Below, piece after piece: positions 1-12,458 of a stretch of 39,700 nt of DNA (positions are counted from its first letter, which is position 1; every line of letters begins with the position of its first letter). The stretch spans positions 103,595,598 through 103,635,297 of the forward strand of contig JBOZIK010000001.1 in NCBI GenBank assembly GCA_051453625.1. The letters run 5' to 3'. This DNA comes from Welwitschia mirabilis (lineage: Eukaryota > Gnetophyta > Gnetopsida > Welwitschiales). The notes beneath the pieces were generated by a model, which made no database searches, was not told where the DNA came from, and saw only the letters and a program-made list of their open reading frames with translations. The translations under genes were made by a program, and so were the position numbers.

Positions 1-268
1 TTATCACCAAGATTAGTCGTTATAACTTAGATCAATTAAGAAAATTGTCACTTAATCCTAACTAAAATAAGCTATAAGATACATCAAATAGAACATGCAA
101 TTATGAAGATGCAACATGAAATGAATGCAAATCTAAACTAACAATGTCAACCTTAGCAAAGGTTGCCCTCATGATCTAGATTAACTATGAAGCTATCATC
201 AAATCATAACCAACATGAACCACGAGGGAGGTTTAAAAAATAGAAGTGAAATGTCTTCTTATATTAAT

Positions 269-1103
269 AATAAATTAACATACGCTTACAAACAAAGTAG
301 AAGAACCTCAATGGAGGATACATAGCCCAACACTAAGAAATACTTCTCTCTATAGAATGGAATGGACTATCTATCCTGCAATCTCCTATTATAAGAATAT
401 CTAGTATAAATGATAAATGGGGAGTGAGGACAATGTGGATATTTATAGTTTTACATTAAAGGTTCTAGAGCCCTAAACCTAGAAGTCAAAGAAGAATTCC
501 TAATAGCCCAAATGGATTAAATGACTCCATTTATACAAAATAGTTATCATTCTAATTACTATGGGGATGGAACTAGCGAAGATGCCCTATAATAACAGAT
601 GAGTCATCAGCTTCTAGCTCATAATTAGCCCCATAGTTAGCTCCAAATGTGTTGTCATCCTACATGTCATGGAGGCAACACTTGAGATAACACTTCCTTA
701 AAAAATGGGATTGATTGGCTTCTAGCTTCTCTTCACATTAGCATCCCAATTACATACTAACATGCAATTGTCTTAACTATCATGGGGATCATAGTGAGGA
801 TGACAGTAGGAAGATAGTCTTCCTCATCTTTCTTGCTAAAAAAATTCCCTTCTGCATTATTGATCTTTCTTTAAAACACTAAGTATCAGAATATGTCTAA
901 AATGATTTCAAATATGCCAAGAATTACATGTTTCTGTGATTATTACATTGACTCTCTATAATCATTAGAATTACATCTTAACCTGTCTAAATCTCCTACA
1001 AAAGTACTCAAAATACTCCATCAAAGTCCTCCAAATTGGCATTGCAACAATAGGCAATGATAAATGGTTTTATTTCATCATCCTTTTATCCTAACATAGC
1101 TCT
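269..1103. repeat. Unidentified repeat, copy 1 (before gap)
   Basis: This stretch is repeated almost base for base at 1204-2037 on the other side of a 100-N gap, with scattered substitutions and a few single-base indels. No open frame of note runs through it. Copy 2 continues directly into the RNase H start of the minus-strand gypsy element, so the repeat may be 3' sequence of that element or a neighbouring repeat. Bases 1-268 ahead of it hold nothing I recognise. The position against the gap suggests the two copies are overlapping contig ends that were not merged. Confidence 0.75.
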
Positions 1104-1203
1104 NNNNNNNNNNNNNNNNNNNNNNNNNNNNNNNNNNNNNNNNNNNNNNNNNNNNNNNNNNNNNNNNNNNNNNNNNNNNNNNNNNNNNNNNNNNNNNNNN
1201 NNN

Positions 1204-2037
1204 CATAAATTAACATCCACTTACAAACAAAGTAAAAGAACCTCAATGGAAGGTACATAGCCCAACACTAAGGAATACTTCTCTCTATAGAATGGAATGA
1301 ACTATCTATCCTGCAATCTCCTATTATAAGAATTTCTAGTATAAAAGATAAATGGGGAGTGAGGACAAGGTGGATATTTATAGTTTTACATTAAAGGTTC
1401 TAGAGCCATAATCCTAGAAGTCAAAGAAGAAGTCCTAATAGCCAAAATGGATTACATGAGTCCATTTATACAAAATAGTTATCATTCTAATTATTATGGG
1501 GATGGAACTAGGGAAGATGCCCTATAATAACAGATGAGTCATCAGCTTCTAGCTCATAATTAGCCCATAGTTAGCTCCAAATGTGTTGTCATACTACATG
1601 TCATGGAGGCAACACTTGAGATGACACCTCCTTAAAAAAGGGGATTGATTGGCTTCTAGCTTCTCTTCACATTAGCATCCCTATTACATACTAACATGAT
1701 ATTGTCTTAACTATCGTGGGGATCATAGTGAGGATGACAGTAGGAAGATAGTCTTCCCCATCTTTCTTGCTAAAAAAATTTCCTTCTACATTATTGATCT
1801 TTTTTTAAAATGTTAAGTATCAAAATATGTCTAAAATGACTTTAAATATGTCAAGAATTACATGTTTCTATGATTATTGCATTGACTCTCTATAATCATT
1901 AGAATTACATCTTAACCTATCTAAATCTCCTACAAAAGTACTCAAAATACCCCATCAAAATCCTCCAAATTGGCATTGCAACAATAGGCAATGATAAATG
2001 GTTTTATTTCATCATCCTTTTATCCTAACATAGCTCT
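1204..2037. repeat. Unidentified repeat, copy 2 (after gap)
   Basis: Second copy of the segment at 269-1103, starting immediately after the 100-N gap at 1104-1203. Where copy 1 stops at the gap, copy 2 reads on without a break into the RNase H domain of the minus-strand gypsy element. Its minus strand near 1980-2037 may still be RNase H coding, but similarity to the family fades there and I could not follow it further. Confidence 0.75.
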
Positions 2038-2985
2038 CATAGCATGATTAGATGCATCTATTATTATGTGAAATGGTTTTGTTCAATTAAGTCCCTATAA
2101 AATAGGTGCTAATAGTAGTCTATTTTTCAACGTTTAAAAGACATCATGATATTCATTAGTCTAATTGAATTCTACATCTTTTTAAAGAAGGCTAATAAGG
2201 GGTTTAACATTTTTACTAAAATTTGCTATTAACTTTTTATAATATTCTACATTTTCTAAGAAATATTTTATATCTTTTAGTTTAATTGGAGGTGATATTT
2301 ATTTTATAACTTTAATGTTTTGCTCATTTTTCTTAATCATTTTTCAAGATATTTTATGTTTCAAAATTATGCCTTCCATTATCATAGTATGATGTTTAGA
2401 CTAACTTAAATTTTATTTTTTCCTTTTACATCTTTCTAAGACTTTTTTTAATCTATTAAGTAATTCATCAAAATTCTTTTCAAAGGTTAAAAATTTATCC
2501 ATGAATACTTCAAATGATCTTATTATCATATTTTGAAAAATACTATTTTGTAATCTTTAAAAAGTGATGAGTGCATTAAATAAATGAACTTGTAACACTT
2601 TATATGTGATTCAATGATAAGTAAACATCATTTTATCTTCATCCTCTAGAGTTGTTTGCACTTGATGATATCCAATGTATTCATTAAGAAAGTTATACTA
2701 TTGATGCTTAAATATCTTTTCTAAGACTTGATCTACAAAAGGTAAAGGAAAATGATCTTTAAAAATTATCACATTCAATATTCAAAAATTTATACATACG
2801 CTTAATTTATTTTCCTTCTTTGAAAATATGATAATGGAACTAATCCACTTTGAGTTTGATAGAGGGAATATGAATCCAATATCTAAGATTTTAAATTTTT
2901 TTTGTTTAATTACTTCTTCCATATGTAGGTTACATCTTCTTTTAGGTTGTCTACTTCGTTTAATGGAAGTATCTATATAGATCAT
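2038..2985 (-). pseudogene. Reverse transcriptase with start of RNase H (Ty3/gypsy), broken
   Basis: The enzyme would copy element RNA into DNA in cytoplasmic particles. On the minus strand one sees, in order: the RT entry motif ILDIGFIFPLSNSKWIS near 2880, SVCINF at about 2785, KDHFPLPFVDQVLEKI near 2740, YHQVQTTLEDEDKMMFTY near 2640, FMDKFLTF near 2490 where the family has the catalytic [YF]xDD box, GIILKHKIS near 2360, and KPFHIIIDASNHAM near 2065 as the first RNase H strand. The second Asp of the active site is Lys here, and in-frame stops follow INF and recur. This is a dead copy. Identity as gypsy RT is firm; the exact lineage is less so. Confidence 0.85.
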
Positions 2986-3529
2986 ATGCTAACATATTCT
3001 TGGATCCATTCCTTCAATATCAATGGAATCATAGGTAAAAGCTCCTTCTCTTCTTACTAACATTTGTTTAAGGTTCTTTTTCTAAAAATGAGTTAAATTA
3101 CTATTGATGATCAACGATTTATCTGGGGCTATATTCATGTACTTCAATCCTTATTTAAGTGGGAGTTTTTCTATCTATTAAGGTGCTAAACTTTATTCTT
3201 TATAATTTTATTCATTTTATTGTTTTGAAATCATATTAACCTTATAAGTTAGAGTATCATTAGATCTAGTTTTTGCATTATATCTTATTTCTTCTAGAAC
3301 TACTACATCAGAGAGTTCAATTTTTTTTTAAAATTTCTAAGGCTAATATCCATTACACCTTTTCTAGAATAAATTATAACATCTTTAATAGCTATATAAT
3401 GTCTTCATAAAATCACTACATGGGCATCTCCTTCTATTTTCATTACTAAGGAATCTATTAAATAAATAAAACCTCAGAGTTCAATGGGTAACTTTTCAAA
3501 ACATCTTTTGGTATTATTATTGATCCATC

Positions 3530-3690
3530 TATTAAATATACTTTATTTGGTAAAGTGTTAGCTTTGACCTTCCTAATTCTTCATAAGTTTCATAAAACAT
3601 TACATTAACACTTTCTTTAAAATCCACTAAATATTCTACCTTTAACTTATAATGAACTTTTATTTCACTTTTCATGTTACTTATGTTGAA
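3530..3690 (-). pseudogene. Retrotransposon aspartic protease remnant
   Basis: The minus-strand reading DFKESVNVMFYETYEELG at about 3630-3560 aligns with the active-site region of plant gypsy retropepsins, where a D-[LT]-G-A-S-V-N start is followed by a conserved LG a dozen or so residues later. The catalytic Asp is kept, but the Gly after it is lost (DFKES), so cleavage activity is unlikely. It lies between the gag/zinc knuckle and the RT of the same element, the expected place for protease. Confidence 0.7.
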
Positions 3691-4324
3691 CAACTTCAGT
3701 AGAAGCCTAATAAACTTGATCATTTTTAATCATCTTCTTTTTCTTTCTTACTTTACTCTTTTTTTCTTTTTTCTATTTGGGGTGCATTCTTTTCACTTTC
3801 CTTCAATACTTACATATATATTTTAATATTCTTAGAAGAAGTAATGCTATTGTAGTATCTTCTAAATATTTTGGGAAGTATTCTATGTCCTTTTCATCCT
3901 TAGGATATTCTATTTGTTTACTTATTATTACCACTTCTTCTTTCTTAATATTGATTTTATTTTCTACTAGAAAACTGATTAAGTGCTTTATTTTCTTCCA
4001 TTCTTTATCTATTACCTTTGGTTTTCCATACCTAATAGTTATATATTTACTTATTGATTTCCTAGGATTTGGTTAAGGTTAAGAAAAAAAATTTCTTTTG
4101 TATTTCTTCTTCTTTTTTTCTTTATTATCTTTTTAATCTTTATCTCTTTAATTTTTGTAATAATTATATTATTCTTATCTTTTGGAATTAATATACCTTT
4201 GTAAAGTTTTTTTAATTTACTTTTCGATTTTCTACTTTGATAAAGATATGGTTTTATTCTTGCTTGAGTTTGATTTCTTGTATTTAAATATAACTTATTT
4301 ATATCTAATCATTAAACAAATTCC

Positions 4325-4392
4325 TACATTGATGGACATTTTATTTCCTTATGACTATCTTCTTCATAATGCTCACACATAAGTCCCTCTTC
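4325..4392 (-). pseudogene. Gag zinc knuckle remnant (CCHC with one Cys lost)
   Basis: The minus strand reads CEHYEEDSHKEIKCPSM. The spacing fits C-x2-C-x4-H-x4-C exactly, except that the second Cys is Tyr. This RNA-binding knuckle normally sits at the C-terminal end of Gag, and here it lies between the gag domain and the protease of the same element. The spacing match makes chance unlikely. Confidence 0.65.
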
Positions 4393-4559
4393 TTCTTTAA
4401 AGTGTTGCTTAACTAATTGATCAAAATTCTATACCATGCTATTAGATATTTGTTTTAAAACTTCTTTCATGAAAATAATATGTTTTGATCTATACATACT
4501 ATCATTTTCTTATATTATGAATACTTCACTTATTTGCTTTTTATTTTCACCTTTTTGTT

Positions 4560-5000
4560 CCCATTCTTAATGCATGTTATAAAATTGAGTAATGACTTCT
4601 CTCATTTTTTGTAGATTCTTGGTCTTAATATTTGCTTTGCATAACAAGTCTAACTCTTTTAAAGTATGACTTTTAAATCCTGTGATCTAATCCCTAATTC
4701 TTTTTCTAGCTAAAATGTCATGATTAAGATACTTAGCTAATTATTTATTGTATTAATCCATAAACTCATTGATCCTTTTATTATTTTTCCGTTTAATATT
4801 CAAAATTTATCTCTTTCTATGTTCTACTATCCTCATCGATCGAGACTTATTTAAGAAATGATTTCTTAGGATTTCCCATGAGCTAAAGGCATGATTAGTA
4901 TTCCTATGAAATCATAACTAAGATTCCCCTTTTAAAGAGAAAGGAAAATATCTCAAATATTTAAACTCTAAATCCAAATATTTTGTTTTATAGAAAGCAT
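4560..5000 (-). pseudogene. Retrotransposon gag domain (PF03732 type), broken
   Basis: Gag forms the virus-like particle that packages element RNA. The minus strand gives YLRYFPFSLKGES, then FHRNTNHAFSSWEILRNHFL, MRIVEHRKR, NEFMD, LAKYLNHDILARKRIRD and TGFKSHTLKELDLLCKANI. That is the usual order of the plant gypsy gag domain, from the ALxWF-like block through the W-x2-[LF]-x3-F segment to the end. Two Trp codons near 4915 read TAG and TGA, as expected from G-to-A change of TGG, and further stops follow. The domain identity is clear despite decay. Confidence 0.8.
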
Positions 5001-8000
5001 TAGAGTTAGATGAAGTAGAGGTTCTTTTGACTTCTTACATTCAAATTGAAATATGAATGTAATATTTACATTTCTTACTTTTTATAGATATTTTGAAGCA
5101 TTAGGATTAATGGGACTTAAGTTCCCTAACTGGTGAGTTTTATAATTTAAGCATCTAGAACCTTCATAACATTCCTAATAGAATCTTATTACAAATTTAT
5201 TTTCAACATTATAAGTCTTAATTATCCTAGGAAGTCTCTTCAAATAAAAGGTTTCTTTGGAGGATTAATTAATTAAGGTTCCATTTCACTCATTAATTGA
5301 AGAAAAATTTGTTCTTTCATAGTGTTTCCTACAAGTGTATTCCCTATTAAAAAAATTTTCTTCAATTTGTATTTTTATTTTACTTCCTTTTTATTCTTGT
5401 AAATTGTATTTCTTAAGATTTTTAATAAACATATCCCTTTTATCCATCCATTTTCCTTGACTATCCCTTGACTATCTCTTTGGATTGTAGATTTCATCTT
5501 TACTAATTAGCTTTAGGAAGCCCTCCTTATAGCACTAAAATGATGAAAGATTTTATTTGAAAATAGTACTCAAAATGTTAGGGAATAATGCTTAAAATTA
5601 TAGAAAACTATGATATTAGTAACCTAAGTAAGCTTAAATCATCTATTTCAAAGAAATAACAATTTACTATAAAATTAACAAAAAACAATCATATTTTCAA
5701 CTAGCTTGGTTCAAAAATGTCTTATTAAGATTAGCTCTTGAAAAAGATTACTTGAACTATTTAGATTAAAAATTGAGAATTGTGTACTATATACATATTA
5801 TACCTTATTAAAGGGAAAATAGAAAGCATGTATGAAAATTGTACCAGATGTTGAGATAATACCTATTTCTACGTATTGGTAAATATATTAGTTTATGTTT
5901 AGTGGTACAAATAGGAGTAAGTTAAGAGTAAAAAATTATTTTTAAAGTAATATAAAGTCTACACTACTTTTTAGTATGTAAATAAAGATATAGCATTCAA
6001 TAGTTTAGCTTTTTATCTTTCTGTAAAACTAGTGCTAAATGTTATAGAAAATTTCAATAACAAAAACATTTGTCTTTTCTTTGCAGGTAACACTAAACTC
6101 TAGAAATGCTATTCATGCTCCTTTTCAAAATGGACTAGACCTCTTTTTCGCTAAAATTTAGCTCAAGCCTTATTACTAGATTTTTCTTATCAAAAGTCCC
6201 TTCTTTAAGCTATTGGTTTGTTCTTTGATTCTTGTCCATTTTCTATTAGGTAATTCCTTATGTTTCTCCTTAAAAGTAGCTTTATATATGAGGTTATTCC
6301 TACATTTCCATCATCTTATTTCTTCCCTTCATCTCCATACCAAGGAGTATTTTGTATCTATAACATATTAACATCCTAACTTATAAATTCATACTAACCT
6401 ATCTATGAGGCATAGATTTAGAAATAAAAACATTTTAGTATTAGTAAAGATAAACATCATCATTATTACTTATCATTTATTCATTAAGAAATTCCTATCA
6501 CTAGAGATAGGTCATTTAAGGGTTATAGTTTAGATGTCCTTTATATCAAGAAAGGGATAACTTAATTTATTTATTTCATAATGTTTTTATGTTAAGAAAG
6601 TTTCCATTTGGGATTCTTGTACCTTCTTAAACTTCAAGTCACATTTGAAGGAATTTATTCTTAGGGAGACACTAAGGATTTTATTCTTCTTAGCTTTTAT
6701 CTATAGTACATTGTACCATTCATTTTTCATATCTAATAGAAGAAGTGAGGTAAATTACTTCATTAAAGTTGGTATTATAGATGAATTTATAAGCTTTAAT
6801 ATGAAATCCAATGTCCTTTAAATGGTTAATTTTTATATTGATGTCTAATAAAAAATGATCAAATTAAAAGTTAAATACATCTTACAAATTTTAAAATAAT
6901 GGTCAAACATGTCATTCTTAATTTTACAAGCATCTTTAAGATGTCCTCCACTATTAAGTGCAATTAAGAATCATGAGCACTATATGTTAGCCAAAAGATA
7001 TATACGTAATCATAATTATTGGATAATTATTATTTACAAAATCATGCATTATAAATACTATATATTAGCCAAAATATATACAAGGAATAGTAGATATTGG
7101 ATGATTATTATTAAAAACTATAATTGTGTAAAGTGAATAAGGGAAGAAGCAAATGATGTCTTGTAAAATAGCTCTCATCAACATGTCTCCTTTTTGTAGC
7201 TAATTATCTGTTTATAGATAGAAATTACCACTTTAGTTCCTCTTATTACTAGTAATAGATTAAAATCATATCAAAAATAAAGAACGCTTCTTTATTTCTT
7301 TGGATTATACTTTTTATAATGAGACTTACCCTTCTTATCTAATTTAAATTTATAAACTTAAATAACTTAGGTAAGATTTCTTAAGCTTTTCTCAATATGT
7401 TTCATATGGGTGAATACCCATGATACTTAGTAAAGTATAGAACTAATTTGTATTTCTATGTTATATGCGTTAAAATTATGTTTCAAGGTTTAATTTCTCC
7501 TACATTATGCATCTCATAATGAAGTTTCATTTTAAAATTAATCATTATTACTAGTGATTATTTCTTCAATAATAATTAAATACTTTAATAGATATACATA
7601 AATTTGAACTTTTACTAAATTAAACTAAGGTGAAAATTAGCATGTAATATTTGTTGTAATGTATTAATTATTTAACACTAAAATAACTAATCTTGCATGC
7701 TTTTTATGAACATCTAACTACTTACTTTAACATCATGAAAAAAATTCCTTTATATAATATAGACAAGTAACTAGAAGATATTTAAATCTATAAAGCCAAT
7801 AAAACGTAGTCCATAAATAATTCAAATTATCATGATATAGGTTTCTCTTTGATAATTTATCAAGAGTGCATCTGTAATAATAAGGTAAAGAGATATTTTC
7901 AAATTTTTTTCTTTGAAACTTAAGGGTGTTGTTTTAATAAACAAGATTAATTGTGTGGTAAGTACTAGATACTATCAAAGAATGGATAGCATTAATCTTT

Positions 8001-9899
8001 TAAAGGAAATACCTATATGGAAGAATGAATTTATTTTCACTATCCAAGATAATACATTCATATACTATTTTGAAGGGCTAGAAAAGATTGTACCTTGGTT
8101 TTAGCATAATGCAAAGAGTACCAATGTGGAATGGATGTAGAATTATAAATGAATCCTCTACCTCATAGGCTTACAATACTTTATATACCTATTCTAAATA
8201 TGAAATTGACTCAAAATGAAATAATAACATGTTAAACCAAAATTAATGCCTCTTTATGATAAGAAACTCAAAAAACAACTAAATACTCATGATTGATTTT
8301 ATCATATTAGCTTGTCAAGGGATATCAACCATCCAAGGTGTAATAATGTAGAGGAAATAATTGACCACCTAATGTTATACTATTTGAACAATGATGGCTT
8401 ATGGAGCTCTTTCCATTGATGTCCTAACTGGAATACTTTCATGTTAAAATCATTTTGAGATGTATAAATATTTGGAAAGAGGTTGGTAATTATAACAAGG
8501 AGATACAACAAGCTCTAATTGTATGTATATTATATTAAATTTAGAAACCCATAAATTTGAGGTATTTTAAAATAAGAAAATCTTCCTTAAGACATTGTGA
8601 TTTTCTACAATCCATGAGTTAAGGAATCATTATAAGATGAGAGTTTTGAAATATAAAAAAAAAAAAAAAGAAGGGGAAAAAAGAGGGAAAAAAGATAATG
8701 TTAAATCTTGACATCCCTTTCAAGAGAGACATTAAAGTAAAACAATCCAAATTAAGAAAGGAAATGGACAACAAGAATGAGAAAGAAGCTCTTTTATAGA
8801 TAAATCACATTATACTCAAGTAATATGATATGGAGATCAAGATAAATAAGAAATAGAAAAATTACTTACGTTATTTTTTTAAAATATTCTACTTTACAAA
8901 ATCAAGATGTAGTAGAAAGCCAGTCTGAGTTGTAGATTTCATAATGTTATAGGATCCTTTACTTTGTTATAGTCACAATCTAAGTAGTGGATATGAGGAA
9001 AAAGATGCTAAGGTTTAATTTTAGTAAGTAACCTATATGTATGTTTAGTGGACAATCATTCTTGTTGCAGTTTTCACATTTTATACATGAAAAGCTAGCC
9101 AGGTCTTCTAGCAAGTGCCTTGAAAACCATGGAACCACATTCCTTTTGATGTTTTAAAAAATAAAAACAAAATTAAAAAAATGTAGTGATTTAAATCAGA
9201 CATTTATTAAATTTTTCATAACCTTAAAATGATTATATTTGTTATATGTGTTAACATATTATGTCTAAGGACTTGTATGTCCAAGTTATTGTTAAGTCAT
9301 AAATAAAAATTATTTAATTATTCATAGGCCCTACTTTCTTTAGGACATGTACTGACTATAACAATTGTGATTTTGTTATACCTTTGACTTTATTTGTTTA
9401 TGGATAGTAACATAAACTACTTTATAATGTTTAAGTCATCACCTTGCTATCAAAACATATGCTCATGCAAATCTCTTTTATGTTAAAAAGGTTTATATTC
9501 TTCATCATGGTATTTTCCAAATTGGATCATATTTAAAGAAGGTCCATCTTGAGAATTTCCTCCAAATGTTATTTTTGTTGTATGTAGAGTTGAGTTTGTT
9601 AATCTTACTATAAAACTTTTTATTTAGGTCTAACATCCCCCTTCCTAAATCATAATCATCCAAGAAAAAGGCATCAATATACATAAGTGGACTAATGAAT
9701 AAATCTAATAAGACCTAGGAAAATAGTTTAAAAGTAATAAGGTACAAAGATCAAAAACAAAACTAGGAACAAAACCATAATAAAAAGGATTCATCTCATT
9801 CTTACAAGAACTATATTAATTACTTTTCATTTATATGAATCCATTCATCTTGAATGTAGAGCTGAAAAGCTAATTTATTAAGATCTCATATTTATCTAC
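5001..9899. other. Long AT-rich stretch, no gene recognised
   Basis: I found no frame with family-like motifs on either strand and no RNA gene. The part just above 5.0 kb should hold the leader and 5' LTR of the minus-strand gypsy element, but I could not find a matching LTR at the other end to fix its limits. Short frames around 6909-7136 and 7913-8104 begin at non-ATG codons and resemble no family I know. A pure A run lies near 8655. The region is probably old repeat sequence. Confidence 0.5.
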
Positions 9900-10500
9900 C
9901 ATAGGAATTTGAAAACTAGATCTTGTCTATAAGGCCCTAATCATTCCACAAAATAATTAACATTATTCAAAGGGGGATAAGGTCATTGTCTTACATCTTG
10001 GATCATCTTCAAATTCAAATTTCATATTACTAATAATAAAAAACTTATGATTCAAGGAAGGAGTATTGAAATTAGAATTAATTAATGGTTGAATATTTAG
10101 AGTCACTTGAATTTTTAGCAAACTTAAATCCCTCTACAACTATTGATTTTTTTTGTTAATGCTAATCTAAATAAAATTCTTTTATGTTTATATTTGAACT
10201 AAATATATGAGAATTTAAAGAGGCATTATTTGATGACCTAGAGTAGCATTTTTCAACCTTTCCTTTTTCTTTTGAAGTTAAGAATGACTCATGCCATTAG
10301 ATCTAAAAGGATTTAATGCTTTATTAAAGTTGAGGAAAAGGAGTTAAGTGCTAAAGAAGCAATCAATTTTATTTTTTCCTCTCTCCAGCACTATCTTGTT
10401 TTCCTAAGCATTTTTCTTATTTAGTGTTGGACAATCATAAATGATATGTCCCTCTTGAAGACTACAGTGGTAGCATTTATCATAATATAATATATAATTT
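9900..10500 (-). mobile_element. Possible LINE-like (non-LTR) fragment, minus strand
   Basis: On the minus strand near 10485-10440 the sequence reads YYDKCYHCSLQEGHIIYDCPT, a zinc-knuckle-like block with spacing C-x2-C-x5-H-x4-C, one residue longer than the usual x4. About 500 bases further along the same strand, near 9965, a weak MLIILWN start recalls the opening of plant LINE endonucleases. Knuckle first and endonuclease about 0.5 kb later would fit a LINE ORF1/ORF2 junction. The endonuclease match is only a few residues and nothing downstream confirms it. A degenerate LTR-element gag is an alternative. Confidence 0.3.
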
Positions 10501-11160
10501 TTTAAAGATAAGTCGGTTGAATCTAAATTGAAATCTAGTGTCCATTTACGAATAATAAGAGAAGCATTGAAACAATCAAAAAATCTAATCTCTTATGTAG
10601 CAATTACCACAAATAAGTCAAAAGCACTCCTAGTAGAAAGGATTTTGAAAAATCTTAAGCACGCAAAATGTTAATGTTTTGTGGTTCCATTCAGTTTAGT
10701 TGTAAATTATTTATTTACGAAAGATAGCATAGATCTACAAGAAAATATAGTGAGAGGTAATATCCTTGAATAAAGATTAAAACAAAGCATCATGTAAAAC
10801 ATAATCAAAGCATTTCCATCATTTGCGCTTCCAAAACCCTTTGCATAGTCTTAATTCTCTACCACTTCCATTCCAATCAAATCTAAACAAATGCCAACTC
10901 TAGATTTATCGACTAAACTAGATTTATATTCCTACTTACCATAATCCTCTAAGAATAATGCTATTTATTATTGAGGAGTAAAATAAGTTAATTGATGTCT
11001 AGCTATTATAAAGAAAAATGTAATGCTAAAGATGTACAACTATGACATAATCTTGAATAATGACATTGGGCTTTATAATGTTGATGTGTATTCTGTTAAT
11101 GACGGGATAATTTAACATAAAGGGGCCACAAGGTATCTTATGACATATTTTATGTTTTCT
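10501..11160. other. AT-rich spacer, no gene seen
   Basis: No coding frame or RNA gene is visible. Any N-terminal part of the LINE-like ORF1 would lie on the minus strand here, but I could not recognise it. Composition changes sharply at about 11160, where CpG dinucleotides become frequent. Confidence 0.4.
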
Positions 11161-12110
11161 TAGTTTCTAATAATTGCCTCCTACTTACAGAGGCCGTTTT
11201 ATCACGATCTGTCAATCTTATATTTTGTACCGGATTCATCTTGACGTAAAAGACAGATTTGCAGAGAACGAAACAATAAAGACCTGTAACTTCAGTCATC
11301 TCAAGATTTATTTTCCTGTCCTACTTTTCCACGTTCTCTTGCATTCTTTCTTTGGCCTTTTAAAGATGCAAGTTTCCTCTGAATCTAACAGCTTTCCTTA
11401 AGAATTTACATTTTCTTTTAACAGACGTAATTTTATTTTTAGCTACAGTCAGAATAAAAGCTCGAATTCGGTGCTTTTCGAAGAACAGTTGCTTAACTTA
11501 TTCAGCAACGATCTTTATCTTTTTAGCGATATGTTAATTCCTATTTGTCCGGATCTCTTAGATTTACACGACGACGCTTCAAGAATTTACAAATTGATAA
11601 GGACATTTGGAATTTGAGCTTTATCGATACAGATAAGGCTTTACGTTTCGTTTTTGCGATCTTAAGAGGTCCCACGCATTATATTCTAAGCTGTCGTCTC
11701 GTTTCATTGTAGTTATCTCCTTTTTCACGTAAGGAACGTCTATGCGACCGTTGCGACTTGAGAATCAATATTTATTTAAAGAACGTAAAATCGTCCAATC
11801 TTTATTTAAAGGACGTAACGTTATCTGTCTTAGTACTTTCTTAGACTTCAAGTTTTCTTCGTCAATTTAGAGGGAGTAGACTTCAATGTTCAATTGAATT
11901 TCTTAGACTTTCTTGGATTCTAAGTACCGGATGACGTTTCTTGAGGTGTACAAGTTCTCTAGTTAGAAGATGAGGTTTGGTGAGAAAAAGGAGGAATAAT
12001 CTGTATAAGTTACCCCAAAGCATATCGTTAGGTTCGAAGATTTCTTAAATTTGTTTGATTTCGTAGGTTTTCTCAAATAGCTTGCCAGCGGTCCTATCTG
12101 GCTAGAAGCC
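11161..12110. other. CpG-retaining region upstream of the BPS1-like gene
   Basis: Between about 11190 and 11960 I count roughly 37 CG dinucleotides by eye, against a handful per 800 bases in the element-derived sequence to the left. There is no convincing coding frame; the frame at 11174-11401 starts with TTG and resembles nothing known. The region may be a lightly methylated 5' flank of the gene, or a younger insertion that has not yet lost its CpGs. Confidence 0.5.
11771..11818 (+). repeat. Two 18-bp direct copies, 30-bp period
   Basis: TTTATTTAAAGAACGTAA at 11771 and TTTATTTAAAGGACGTAA at 11801 differ at one base and start exactly 30 bases apart. Both contain ACGT, the core of bZIP sites, but a regulatory role is only a guess. 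They lie about 650 bases ahead of the gene's ATG. Confidence 0.6.
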
Positions 12111-12117
12111 GGAAGAC

Positions 12118-12234
12118 ATGCCTTCTTTTCTTTGTAAGTTACTTCGGATGAAGGCCAATCTCATCCTATTCAAAGCCTTTTCTGTCAGAACTTTGTTTTC
12201 GATTCCAAATCTGCCTATTTCCAGTTGCAATTGA
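12118..12234 (+). other. Small upstream ORF, 38 codons
   Basis: An ATG at 12118 opens a frame of 38 codons beginning MPSFLCKLLRMK and ending at TGA 12232-12234. A second tiny frame of 13 codons starts at 12237. Both lie ahead of the BPS1-like gene. They would be in its 5' leader only if transcription starts upstream of them; if the TATA candidate at 12342 is used they are not transcribed with it. I recognise no family. Could be a uORF, part of an upstream exon, or chance. Confidence 0.25.
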
Positions 12235-12341
12235 AATGGAGCTGCCAAGAAAAATGCTCGTGCATGCTTTGGATTAATCTCTACTCCAAACGGTGTGGTT
12301 TGACAGCTGTCAGATTTGCGACATGAAAGTTGGAAATGAAG

Positions 12342-12350
12342 TATTTATAT
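12342..12350 (+). promoter_or_regulatory. TATA-box candidate for the BPS1-like gene
   Basis: TATTTATAT lies 109 bases before the ATG at 12459. Transcription starting some 30 bases downstream would give a leader of about 80 bases, normal for plants. In AT-rich DNA such matches are common, so this is a positional suggestion only. Confidence 0.3.
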
Positions 12351-12458
12351 CAGTAACTCCTGGAAAATTTAGATGCGAGGTACATCTTCAACATCGAAAC
12401 TGTTTTAAATGAACTATTCGTGTGCCAGCTGAAAAATCGGTTCTGCTTTCGAGTAATC

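Larger units (their letters stand above)
2038..5000 (-). mobile_element. Decayed Ty3/gypsy retrotransposon, Athila-like, minus strand
   Basis: Read on the minus strand, the domains come in Ty3/gypsy order: gag (about 5000-4560), zinc knuckle (about 4385-4325), aspartic protease (about 3680-3530), reverse transcriptase (2985-2400) and the start of RNase H (about 2090-2038). Every domain carries stops and frameshifts, so none can be expressed as a full protein. The RT wording, including KDHFPLPFVDQVLEKI at about 2740, is closest to what I know of the Athila lineage, but placement needs a tree. No integrase is visible downstream and no LTR pair was found, so the element is truncated or disrupted near 2 kb. 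Confidence 0.8.

Noticed and set aside
3777-4382. Plus-strand hydrophobic frames of 99 and 66 codons resembling membrane proteins
   Set aside because: They are antisense shadows of the minus-strand gypsy element between protease and zinc knuckle; hydrophobicity comes from T-rich sequence.
9025-9070. GTAAGT...TTGTTGCAG, intron-like pair
   Set aside because: The interval would be only about 45 bases, too short for a plant intron, and no coding sequence flanks it.
11174-11401. 75-codon plus-strand frame in the CpG-rich region
   Set aside because: It starts with TTG and has no recognisable motif or splice context.
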